Assembly (NCBI GenBank): GCA_021604925.1 | Contig: BQJX01000068.1 | Coordinates: forward strand, 1 to 9,432 | Direction of reading: 5' to 3' | DNA from: Gemmatimonadota bacterium | GTDB lineage: Bacteria > ARS69 | DNA length: 9,432 bases | Program-made: the position numbers and the translations under genes | The notes under the pieces: generated by a model | The model's input: the letters and a program-made list of their open reading frames with translations, nothing else | What the model was told of the DNA's origin: nothing | Database searches by the model: none | Part shown: positions 1-5,937 of the stretch, one piece after another | Numbering within the stretch: position 1 is the first letter of the stretch | How the letters are laid out: each line of letters opens with the position of its first letter

Positions 1-1211
1 CTTGCGATGCGGTTGTACACGAAGAGGCGATCGGTGGCGTCGTCCAGCGCCAGGCCGGCCGGGCCCAGGCCCACGTCGTAGCGGCGGATCGGCGAGCCGT
101 TCAGATCGTACGCGCCCACCTTGCGCGAACCGAACGCCGCCACGTACACCTCCGCCCGCGACGCCGACACCACCACGTCCGTGGGAATCGACAGGCTCTG
201 CGCGCGCTCGGCCGCGCTGCCGACGGGGTTGCCGTAGTTGATGTGCGGATTCAGCGAACCGGGCTGCACGATCGAGCCGTTCGCGGACACGCGGGTCAGG
301 CGGTTGTCCACGAACCGCCCCTGCAGGTTCGGCTCAAAGCGGACCTCGTTGATCGCCTCCTGGTTGGAGACCCAGAGGTCGCCGCTGATCGGATGAACGC
401 CCACGTTGAAGAGGGTGGTGCCCACCCCGCGCACGGTCTGCACCACCGACGCCGTGGCCAGATCCACGCGGAACAGGTCGTGGTCGTAGAGGCGGTACGG
501 AACTTCCGCGTCCCACGAGCGCGCGATCTCATCGACCCAGTGCTGCCCGTCATGACGAACGATGAGCGCGGTCTGGGGCGGCGCGGGGAGCCCCGCGTCC
601 ATGGCCGGCGTGGGTGCCGGCAGCCCGCCGTTCTCGGTCACCGTCTCGAAGTGAATGGCCGTGGTCTCGTTGCCGCTCTCCTGGACCGTGACCCACAGCG
701 ACTGGCCGTCCGGCGTGAGCGCCAGCGAACGCGGGTCGCTGCCCGTCAGCGGAATCGTGATCGGCACTGCGGACAGGTCGCCGAGATCCCACACGCGGAG
801 CACATCCTCCTGGGAGACGCACACGAACGCCCGCTGCCCCGCGGCGTCGAACACCACGTCCGTCGGCTCGTCGCCCACTTGCAACGTGCGGACCACGGAT
901 CCCAGCGTGAGATCCACAATGCTGATGGTGTCGGACAGGTGGTTCACCACCCAGGCTTCCGTGGCGGTTCTCACGCGGACCGTCACCGGATCCAGGCCCA
1001 CCGGGATCTCGTTCACGAGCACGGGCACGGGCCCCGCCACATCGAAGACGGCCAGGCGATGATCCGCCAGGTGCGTGACCAGCAGCGTGGATCCATCCGC
1101 GGAGAGATCGATGGGGTGGACCGGCGGGCTCTCGAACTGCGGAATGGCCCGGGCGGCCGTCGGCAGGGAGAGGAGGGCACCCATGAGGATCGCGATGCGG
1201 ATGGGGGGCAT
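1..1211 (-). CDS. Secreted YVTN/YncE-like beta-propeller protein (C-terminus outside window)
   Basis: Reading the minus strand from the ATG at 1211 gives 403 uninterrupted codons running off the window edge, so the gene is partial. The start has a Shine-Dalgarno (GAGAGG) five bases upstream. Residues 1-22 form a signal peptide (basic MPPIR, hydrophobic ILMGALLSL, cleavage likely after ARA), so the product is exported. The rest reads as repeating propeller blades: AWVVNHLSDTISIVDL (about 86-101), PTDVVFDAAGQRAFVCVS (116-133), PRSLALTPDGQSLWVTV (160-176), GVHPISGDLWVSN (271-283), PTDVVVSASRAEVYVAAF (343-360) and AGLALDDATDRLFVYN (385-400). This is the YVTN repeat pattern of YncE-like and related surface propellers. 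A Pro/Ala-rich insert (about 195-212) and an NPHINYG segment (321-327) interrupt it. Known relatives are extracytoplasmic, some joined to cytochrome modules; whether this one has such a tail cannot be seen. The substrate is unknown. Confidence 0.85.
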   Translation of the reverse strand, partial: MPPIRIAILMGALLSLPTAARAIPQFESPPVHPIDLSADGSTLLVTHLADHRLAVFDVAGPVPVLVNEIPVGLDPVTVRVRTATEAWVVNHLSDTISIVDLTLGSVVRTLQVGDEPTDVVFDAAGQRAFVCVSQEDVLRVWDLGDLSAVPITIPLTGSDPRSLALTPDGQSLWVTVQESGNETTAIHFETVTENGGLPAPTPAMDAGLPAPPQTALIVRHDGQHWVDEIARSWDAEVPYRLYDHDLFRVDLATASVVQTVRGVGTTLFNVGVHPISGDLWVSNQEAINEVRFEPNLQGRFVDNRLTRVSANGSIVQPGSLNPHINYGNPVGSAAERAQSLSIPTDVVVSASRAEVYVAAFGSRKVGAYDLNGSPIRRYDVGLGPAGLALDDATDRLFVYNRIA

Positions 1212-1311
1212 GGGGACCTCTCGAGCGACGGGGGGGCGGTGGCCTTCAGCTTACCACGACAGGGGGAGGGGATTGGGGCCGCAGGAAGTCCGGGGCTCCC
1301 GGGCCCACACG
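1212..1311. other. Intergenic gap, no clear signal
   Basis: A 100-base gap between the membrane-protein stop and the propeller start. It is very G/C-rich on one strand and contains only a short GC hairpin (a five-base CCGGG stem) without a T-run, so I do not call a terminator. No convincing promoter was seen. The propeller gene may be co-transcribed with the upstream gene or use a promoter I cannot recognise. Confidence 0.4.
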
Positions 1312-2823
1312 CTAGGAAGAGGGCTCCCACACGGGAACCAGCACGATCAGCTCGTCGGGTGGCGGTTGCGGGATTGCGGTCAACCCTGCCGGGGCCGGAT
1401 TGACCCGCAGGATCACGCGGGCCTTTCGGTCCGGGTACATCAGATCCAACCATCCCTGAACAGAGTATCCGGAGAGGGCAAACGCGCGCTTCGCTGTGGA
1501 TCCCCGCTCCTGCTCCCACTGCGGAAGTGGCTCGGTCGCCAGGACGGAGCCCCCCCGGGCGGCCTCGACCTGTTGGCCCAACGCGGCCAGGAACTGCGAA
1601 GTGTCCGCCGTGGCCGCGCGCCACCGAGCCGGATCGTGGAACCACAACCCGGACTGCAACTGCGCGGCAACCACGATCGAGGTGGCGGCCATCGCCAGGA
1701 GGCCCATCGAACGAGTCCGCCGATGGATCGACCGCCACGCCCGCTCGCCGACGGACGCAAGGCCCCCCACGATGAGCGACCAACCCACGACGGCGGCCAG
1801 AACGTACCACTCTGCAATGGCCGGCGCCGCGGAGTACACCGCTCCCAAGCCGCCCAGCCAAAGAAGGCCCACCGCCGGCAGAACGAATGGCCGGCGTCCG
1901 TCCGAACCTGACTCCTCGGACGTCGGCTCCCGCCGCGACTTCCGCAGCAGGAGCGCGATCATCACGCCCGCGAGAAGCACCGTGACCCACGCCGACGCTC
2001 GGAACCCCTCGATCGCCGCAACCCGGACCGCGGTCTCCGCGACCGCCGGGACCATTCGATCGATCATCCGGCCTGGTTCGAACTCGTGGTGCCCACCCAG
2101 TGTTCCGAGCACCGCGAACCGCAGCCCCATCATCAGGGCCGCCGCGGTCCAGATCGGCCAGGTTCGATCCAGGAGAACGCGGAGTCGCACCCGGCGCTCG
2201 TTCGCGACTTCCACCGCGAGCGCCACGCCCGTTGCGAGGAACGGCGCCACGTACGCGACTTCCCGGGAGCCGATCGCAAGCACCGTCCACAGGAACGCCG
2301 GAAACCACGAGGTTCGCGACCCAGTCGCGCCGCGGCGACTTGCTTCGATCACGATGAGGAGAAGGAACAGGCACACCATGGACTCGGACCGCCGGGATGC
2401 GAAGGCCACCACGGCGATCGCCCCCGGGTGACCCGCGAACAGGAGCGGCGCGATCCAGGAAGCCGGGGTTCCGGGTCCACTCAGCGATCGACTGACCGAG
2501 TGGACCGCGGCGGTAGCCGCTCCAAAGAGAACCGCATTCGTGAGCTGGTACCCAACCGGGTTCAGACCCCAGATGCGATCATCCAACGCAATGCTCAGGC
2601 TGAGCAATGGTCGGAAGAACGTGCCGCGAAAGCGACCGTCCATGAGCGGTTCCGTGAACGCGCCCCAGAGGTCCGCCCACGATTCGATTCGGCTGGCCAC
2701 CAGGACCGGGTACGTGTCGTGTCCGATCAGGCCGATGTCGTGCGTGCGCAGAAGCGCCACGCCGGCCCCCAGAAGGGTCCAGAACAATGCCGCGCGGACG
2801 CGACCGTCGGGCGCTCGCTTCAA
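1312..2823 (-). CDS. Polytopic membrane protein, GT-C fold glycosyltransferase-like
   Basis: A protein of about 503 residues with roughly ten or eleven hydrophobic segments (near 11-25, 93-112, 122-140, 146-160, 173-205, 221-240, 277-293, 313-330, 336-356, 372-388) and a soluble C-terminal tail of about 110 residues. The first loop carries GHDTYP (Asp36) and is followed by RGTFFRPLLSLSIALDDRIWG and then GYQLTNAVLF, the arrangement of bacterial GT-C (PMT/TMTC-like) glycosyltransferases, where an acidic residue in the first external loop is catalytic. HPGAIAVVAFASRRSE (132-147) matches the HPvhvevVaWisgRaE stretch of TMTC-like relatives. The likely role is transfer of a sugar from a lipid carrier at the membrane; donor and acceptor are unknown. 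The frame is open back to an ATG at 2973, but that start lies inside the preceding gene in another frame. I chose the TTG at 2823, 7 bases after the preceding stop. No good Shine-Dalgarno supports it, so the start is uncertain. Confidence 0.7.
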   Translation of the reverse strand: MKRAPDGRVRAALFWTLLGAGVALLRTHDIGLIGHDTYPVLVASRIESWADLWGAFTEPLMDGRFRGTFFRPLLSLSIALDDRIWGLNPVGYQLTNAVLFGAATAAVHSVSRSLSGPGTPASWIAPLLFAGHPGAIAVVAFASRRSESMVCLFLLLIVIEASRRGATGSRTSWFPAFLWTVLAIGSREVAYVAPFLATGVALAVEVANERRVRLRVLLDRTWPIWTAAALMMGLRFAVLGTLGGHHEFEPGRMIDRMVPAVAETAVRVAAIEGFRASAWVTVLLAGVMIALLLRKSRREPTSEESGSDGRRPFVLPAVGLLWLGGLGAVYSAAPAIAEWYVLAAVVGWSLIVGGLASVGERAWRSIHRRTRSMGLLAMAATSIVVAAQLQSGLWFHDPARWRAATADTSQFLAALGQQVEAARGGSVLATEPLPQWEQERGSTAKRAFALSGYSVQGWLDLMYPDRKARVILRVNPAPAGLTAIPQPPPDELIVLVPVWEPSS

Positions 2824-2830
2824 CGAGCCG

Positions 2831-3556
2831 TCAGCGGTACAGGTTCTTGATTGCTCCCCAACTGGAATCCTCAACGCCCACGGGGCACGTGAACAAGGCA
2901 CTCCAAAAAAGCCACTCCGCGTTGCAGACCCCGTCGAAGAGGGGCGACCCCGGACAGATTCGGCCCGACCCATTGTTTCCGTAGTAGAAGGAATGGGTCA
3001 CACGATCCGATGGGTAGCAGAAGCCACACGCGACGGGCCCCGTCGGCCCAACGGCGGGATGGTCCGAGGGAAGAACCATGGGGGATGGGTACTCCAAAAA
3101 GGGGCCGGCGACCGTGATGGTCAAGGCGACAGGACCGGGGGCCGGCACACTCCACGTGTTGAGGTTCGGCCCGGACACCGCAAGGAAGGACGTCTGAGCC
3201 AGAACGGTCGTCGGACATCCGTTCGAATCCACCGACGAGACTTCGATGGTGCCGGTAAACCCGTACCCGGGACACGTACCGGTCCACACGTAGGTGGACG
3301 TCGCCTCAAGAACCGCTCCGGCGCAACAGGGATCGTACGTCATTCCGAGGACATCCCCATCGAACCAGCCACTCCAAACCCAGAGCCACCCGGTGCAGTT
3401 GTTGTAGTAGCTGACGCTGCACGTGGTGCCGGCGTCCCAACCACCCCAACCGCGGTCGTCGGTCATGGGGAGTTCCGCCTTCTCAAGCGCCAGCGCCGGA
3501 AGTGCGGTCCACAGGATCGCGAGGCAAATGAGTGTGAGTCTCGATGCTCTTGCCAT
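2831..3556 (-). CDS. Secreted Cys/Trp-rich array protein, copy A (last in transcription order)
   Basis: A protein of 241 residues, the fourth and most downstream member of the array. The start has a strong Shine-Dalgarno (AAGGAGGG, 7 bases before ATG). Residues 1-23 are a signal peptide (ARASR, then a hydrophobic stretch, cleavage likely after ALA), with no lipobox. The mature part has the family signature: CSVSYYNNCTGWLWVWSGW (46-64), YDPCC (74-78), GFTGTIEVSS, a variable stretch, then LPSDHP, CGFCYP, SFYYGNNGSG, a LFDGVCNAEW box and the terminal IKNLYR. I count 11 cysteines in the mature part, consistent with a disulfide-stabilised extracytoplasmic protein. The N-terminal third is almost identical to copies B and C at the DNA level, while its C-terminal region is more divergent (GSPLFDG, WLFWSALFTC). 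It carries a 48-base core block identical to copy C. I recognise no characterised family; the function is unknown. Confidence 0.85.
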   Translation of the reverse strand: MARASRLTLICLAILWTALPALALEKAELPMTDDRGWGGWDAGTTCSVSYYNNCTGWLWVWSGWFDGDVLGMTYDPCCAGAVLEATSTYVWTGTCPGYGFTGTIEVSSVDSNGCPTTVLAQTSFLAVSGPNLNTWSVPAPGPVALTITVAGPFLEYPSPMVLPSDHPAVGPTGPVACGFCYPSDRVTHSFYYGNNGSGRICPGSPLFDGVCNAEWLFWSALFTCPVGVEDSSWGAIKNLYR

Positions 3557-3609
3557 TGCTCAGCCCTCCTTGAGGGTGCGTGGTACAGGGGGGAAACCCG
3601 GTCAACTCG

Positions 3610-4335
3610 TCAGCGGTACAGGTTCTTGATCGCTCCCCAACTGGAACCCTCGATGCTCACCGGGCACGTAAACGAGGCACTCCACATGAGCCACTCCGCA
3701 TTGCAGACTCCGTCGAACAACGGCTGCCCCGGGCAGCTCCGGCCGGTTCCGTTGTTTCCGTAGTAGAAGGAGTGCGTCACGCGATCAGTCGGGTAGCAGA
3801 AGCCGCACGCGGCGGGTCCCGTGGGCCCAGCGGCAGGATGATCCGAGGGAATACCCGGGCGGTACGAGGGGTCGCCCCGAGTGTTTCCGAGGGTGATGGT
3901 CACGACGACGGGACCGGGGACGGTCACCCCCCAATTGTGAAGGGTCGCGCCGGACAGCGGAAGGAATGGCGTCTGGGCCAAAAGGGTCATCGGACATCCA
4001 TCCGAATCGGCTGTCGACACTTCAATCGTGCCGGTAAACCCGTAGCCGGGGTGGGCGCCGGTCCAGAAGTACGTGGAGGTCGCCTCGAGAACCGCTCCCT
4101 CGCAGCAGGGATCATACGTGATTCCGAGGACGTCTCTGTCCTCCCAGCCATCCCAAACCCAGAGCCACCCGGTGCAGTCATTGTAGTAGCTGACGCTGCA
4201 CGTGGTGCCGGCGTCCCAACCACCCCAACCGCGGTCGTCGGTCATGGGGAGTTCCGCCTTCTCAAGCGCCAGCGCCGGAAGTGCCGTCCACAGGATCGGG
4301 AGGCAAATGAGTGTGAGTCTCGATGCTCTTGCCAT
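3610..4335 (-). CDS. Secreted Cys/Trp-rich array protein, copy B
   Basis: A protein of 241 residues, the third member of the array. It has the same Shine-Dalgarno (AAGGAGGG, 7 bases upstream) and signal peptide as copies A and C. It keeps the Trp-rich CTGWLWVWDGW motif, DPCC, GFTGTIEV, SDHPAAGPTGP, CGFCYP and the GVCNAEW/IKNLYR ending. It has 10 mature cysteines, the minimum set shared by all four copies: the SCPG cysteine of copy C is replaced (AHPGYG), and copy C's extra core cysteine near residue 156 is absent. Its last 240 bases (3610-3849) differ from copy C at only three positions by eye, after which the sequences diverge abruptly. Its core reads VSTADSDGCP like copy D rather than VSSVDSNGCP of A and C. 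The 53-base spacer to copy A is longer than the other two spacers. Function unknown; extracytoplasmic location inferred from the signal peptide. Confidence 0.85.
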   Translation of the reverse strand: MARASRLTLICLPILWTALPALALEKAELPMTDDRGWGGWDAGTTCSVSYYNDCTGWLWVWDGWEDRDVLGITYDPCCEGAVLEATSTYFWTGAHPGYGFTGTIEVSTADSDGCPMTLLAQTPFLPLSGATLHNWGVTVPGPVVVTITLGNTRGDPSYRPGIPSDHPAAGPTGPAACGFCYPTDRVTHSFYYGNNGTGRSCPGQPLFDGVCNAEWLMWSASFTCPVSIEGSSWGAIKNLYR

Positions 4336-4360
4336 TGCTCAGCCCTCCTTGAATATCGCG

Positions 4361-5089
4361 TCAGCGGTACAGGTTCTTGATCGTTCCCCAACTGGAACCC
4401 TCGATGCTCACCGGGCAGGTAAACGAGGCACTCCACATGAGCCACTCCGCATTGCAGACTCCGTCGAACAACGGCTGCCCCGGGCAGCTCCGGCCGGTTC
4501 CGTTGTTTCCGTAGTAGAAGGAGTGAGTCACGCGATCAGTCGGGTAGCAGAAGCCGCACGCGGCGGGTCCCGTGGGCCCAGCGGCAGGATGATCCGAGGG
4601 CAAAATCACGGCGTTCCCTCCGCAGTAACCGGTGCTGGCCACTGTCATGGTCAGAACGATGGGACCAAGCGCGGGCACATCCCAGATGTGAACATTCGCG
4701 CCGGACGTCGGAAAGAACGACGTCTGGGCCAAAATGGTCGTCGGACATCCGTTCGAATCCACCGACGAGACTTCGATGGTGCCAGTGTATCCGTAGCCCG
4801 GGCAGCTGGCGCCCGTCCAAACGTACGTGGTCGTGGCCTCGAGAGCCGCTCCGTCACAGCAGGGATCATACGTCATTCCGAGGACATCCTCGTCGGCCCA
4901 TCCTCCCCAAACCCAGACCCACCCGGTGCAGTCATTGTAGTAGCTGACGCTGCACGTGGTGCCGGCGTCCCAACCACCCCAACCGCGGTCGTCGGTCATG
5001 GGGAGTTCCGCCTTCTCAAGCGCCAGCGCCGGAAGTGCAGTCCACAGGATCGCGAGGCAAATGAGTGTGAGTCTCGATGCTCTTGCCAT
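4361..5089 (-). CDS. Secreted Cys/Trp-rich array protein, copy C
   Basis: A protein of 242 residues, the second member of the array. The ATG at 5089 follows AAGGAGGG by 7 bases. The signal peptide is residues 1-23 (cleavage likely after ALA). The mature part contains cysteines at about 46, 54, 77, 78, 96, 115, 156, 178, 181, 202, 212 and 225, an even set of 12 compatible with six disulfides. Trp-rich CTGWVWVWGGW is followed by acidic ADEDVLG, DPCCDG, GYTGTIEV, a divergent segment (about 145-163, TGYCGGN), then the conserved SDHPAAGPTGPAACGFCYP and terminal IKNLYR. The 25-base spacers on both sides of this gene (4336-4360 and 5090-5114) are identical, so a whole gene-plus-spacer unit appears to have been duplicated. 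No catalytic motif is visible; a structural, adhesive or binding role is possible but not shown. Confidence 0.85.
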   Translation of the reverse strand: MARASRLTLICLAILWTALPALALEKAELPMTDDRGWGGWDAGTTCSVSYYNDCTGWVWVWGGWADEDVLGMTYDPCCDGAALEATTTYVWTGASCPGYGYTGTIEVSSVDSNGCPTTILAQTSFFPTSGANVHIWDVPALGPIVLTMTVASTGYCGGNAVILPSDHPAAGPTGPAACGFCYPTDRVTHSFYYGNNGTGRSCPGQPLFDGVCNAEWLMWSASFTCPVSIEGSSWGTIKNLYR

Positions 5090-5114
5090 TGCTCAGCCCT
5101 CCTTGAATATCGCG

Positions 5115-5837
5115 TCAGCGGTACAGGTTCTTGATCGTTCCCCAACTGGAATCCTCAATGCCTACCGGGCAGGTAAACAAGGCGCTCCAGTCGAGCCACT
5201 CCGCGTTGCAGACTCCGTCGAACAACGGCTGCCCCGGGCAGTTCCGGCCGGTTCCGTTGTTGCCGTAGTAAAAAGAATGGGTCTCGCGATCGGACGGATA
5301 GCAGAAACCGCACGCGGCGGGTCCCGTCGCACCGGCGGCAGGATGATCCGAGGGAAGGACCATGGAGTTGGCAAAATACTTGGAAGCAACCGTGATTGTG
5401 AGGGCAACGGGGCCGACGGCGGGCGCGTTCCATGTGTGAACATTCAAACCGCTCGCGGGAAAGAATGACCTTTGCGCCAGGAGGGTCGTTGGGCAGCCGT
5501 CCGAATCCGCCGTCGAAACCTCAATGGTGCCCGTGAATCCCCACGACACGCAGCAGGCCCCCGACCATACGTACGTGGATGTGGCCTCGAGAACAGCGCC
5601 GTCGCAACAGGGGTCATACGCGATTCCGACAACATCCTCGTTCGCCCAACCACTCCAGGCCCAGATCCACCCGGTGCAAGTGTTGAAGTAGCTGACGCTA
5701 CACGTGGCCCCCGCCTTCCAGTTATCCAAATCGCGGTCGGCGGTCGTGGGGACTTCCCTTCTCTGAAGGGCCGTCGAAGGAAGAACGGTCAGCAGTACTG
5801 CAGGGCCGATCAGGATGAACGTCGATGCTCTTGCCAT
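5115..5837 (-). CDS. Secreted Cys/Trp-rich array protein, copy D (first in transcription order, most divergent)
   Basis: A protein of 240 residues, the array member nearest the regulator. The ATG at 5837 is preceded by GAGGGG about 6 bases away, a different leader from the AAGGAGGG of copies A-C. The signal peptide (MARASTFILIGPAVLL, cleavage likely after STA) differs from the other copies after MARAS, lacks their cysteine at 11 and has no lipobox. The mature protein opens with RREVPTTADRDLDNWKAG in place of the shared DDRGWGGW region, then returns to family motifs: CSVSYFNTCTGWIWAWSGW, YDPCC, GACCVSWGFTGTIEV, SDHPAAGATGP, CGFCYP, GVCNAEW and IKNLYR. It has 12 mature cysteines, including a second CC pair near residue 95. 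This looks like the older lineage from which A-C diverged by later duplication. It starts 38 bases after the terminator that follows the regulator gene. Function unknown. Confidence 0.85.
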   Translation of the reverse strand: MARASTFILIGPAVLLTVLPSTALQRREVPTTADRDLDNWKAGATCSVSYFNTCTGWIWAWSGWANEDVVGIAYDPCCDGAVLEATSTYVWSGACCVSWGFTGTIEVSTADSDGCPTTLLAQRSFFPASGLNVHTWNAPAVGPVALTITVASKYFANSMVLPSDHPAAGATGPAACGFCYPSDRETHSFYYGNNGTGRNCPGQPLFDGVCNAEWLDWSALFTCPVGIEDSSWGTIKNLYR

Positions 5838-5859
5838 TACTTGCCCCTCGTCTCAGCGA

Positions 5860-5873
5860 CGCGCTTGAGCGCG
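5860..5873. repeat. Short inverted repeat upstream of copy D
   Basis: CGCGCT and AGCGCG arms of 6 bases around a 2-base centre, between the terminator T-run and the Shine-Dalgarno of copy D. It could be a small leader hairpin or a protein-binding site. In GC-rich DNA it could also be chance. Confidence 0.4.
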
Positions 5874-5874
5874 A

Positions 5875-5910
5875 CAACAAAACGGGGAGGCGACTCTCAT
5901 CACCTCCCCG
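5875..5910 (-). terminator. Intrinsic terminator or attenuator between regulator and array
   Basis: On the minus strand CGGGGAGG pairs perfectly with CCTCCCCG, extended inward by a G-T wobble, a G-C and an A-T pair to an 11-bp stem with a 6-base loop, followed directly by TTTTGTTG. It begins 27 bases after the regulator stop codon and ends 37 bases before the copy D start codon. It should end transcripts from the regulator operon, or permit regulated read-through into the array. Confidence 0.8.
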
Positions 5911-5937
5911 CCTGGACACTCCCTGTTCGCTCTTCAC

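Larger units (their letters stand above)
2831..5837 (-). repeat. Four-unit tandem gene array, unit about 750-780 bases
   Basis: Start-to-start distances are 748 (D to C), 754 (C to B) and 779 (B to A). Units B and C have near-identical ends: 4152-4335 against 4906-5089 with three mismatches by eye over 184 bases, and 3610-3849 against 4361-4600 with three over 240. The roughly 300 bases between (3850-4151 and 4601-4905) are clearly divergent and differ in length. Unit A shares the 5' part with B and C. The D-C and C-B spacers are identical. Array DNA looks slightly less GC-rich than the flanking genes. Confidence 0.9.

Noticed and set aside
243..1403. A 386-codon plus-strand frame opposite the propeller gene
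   Set aside because: It has low-complexity Arg/His/Gly-rich translation, whereas the minus strand gives a signal peptide and clear YVTN repeats.
1013..2374. A 453-codon minus-strand frame spanning the membrane-protein and propeller genes
   Set aside because: It is out of frame with both genes and its translation is Arg/Gly/Pro-rich without hydrophobic segments. It is a shadow frame.
3524..3556. Lipoprotein signal in array copies A-C (cysteine at residue 11)
   Set aside because: The cysteine lies within the hydrophobic core after Leu-Thr-Leu-Ile, not in a lipobox context. Copy D lacks it, and a normal ALA cleavage site follows at residue 23.
2540..3763. Plus-strand frames opposite the array that repeat from copy to copy (for example starting MVPASQPPQPRSS)
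   Set aside because: They recur only because the underlying DNA is repeated. The minus-strand frames carry strong Shine-Dalgarno sites, signal peptides and conserved cysteines.
2831..5837. CRISPR array or mobile-element repeats as an explanation for the repeated DNA
   Set aside because: The units are about 750 bases of intact coding sequence with no short repeat-spacer structure, transposase or terminal inverted repeats.
5896..5925. Possible sigma54 promoter (GG-N10-GC) before copy D
   Set aside because: Only the bare GG/GC spacing fits. The flanks (AGGGAG and AGGCG) do not match TGGCAC and TTGCA, and the site lies upstream of the terminator.
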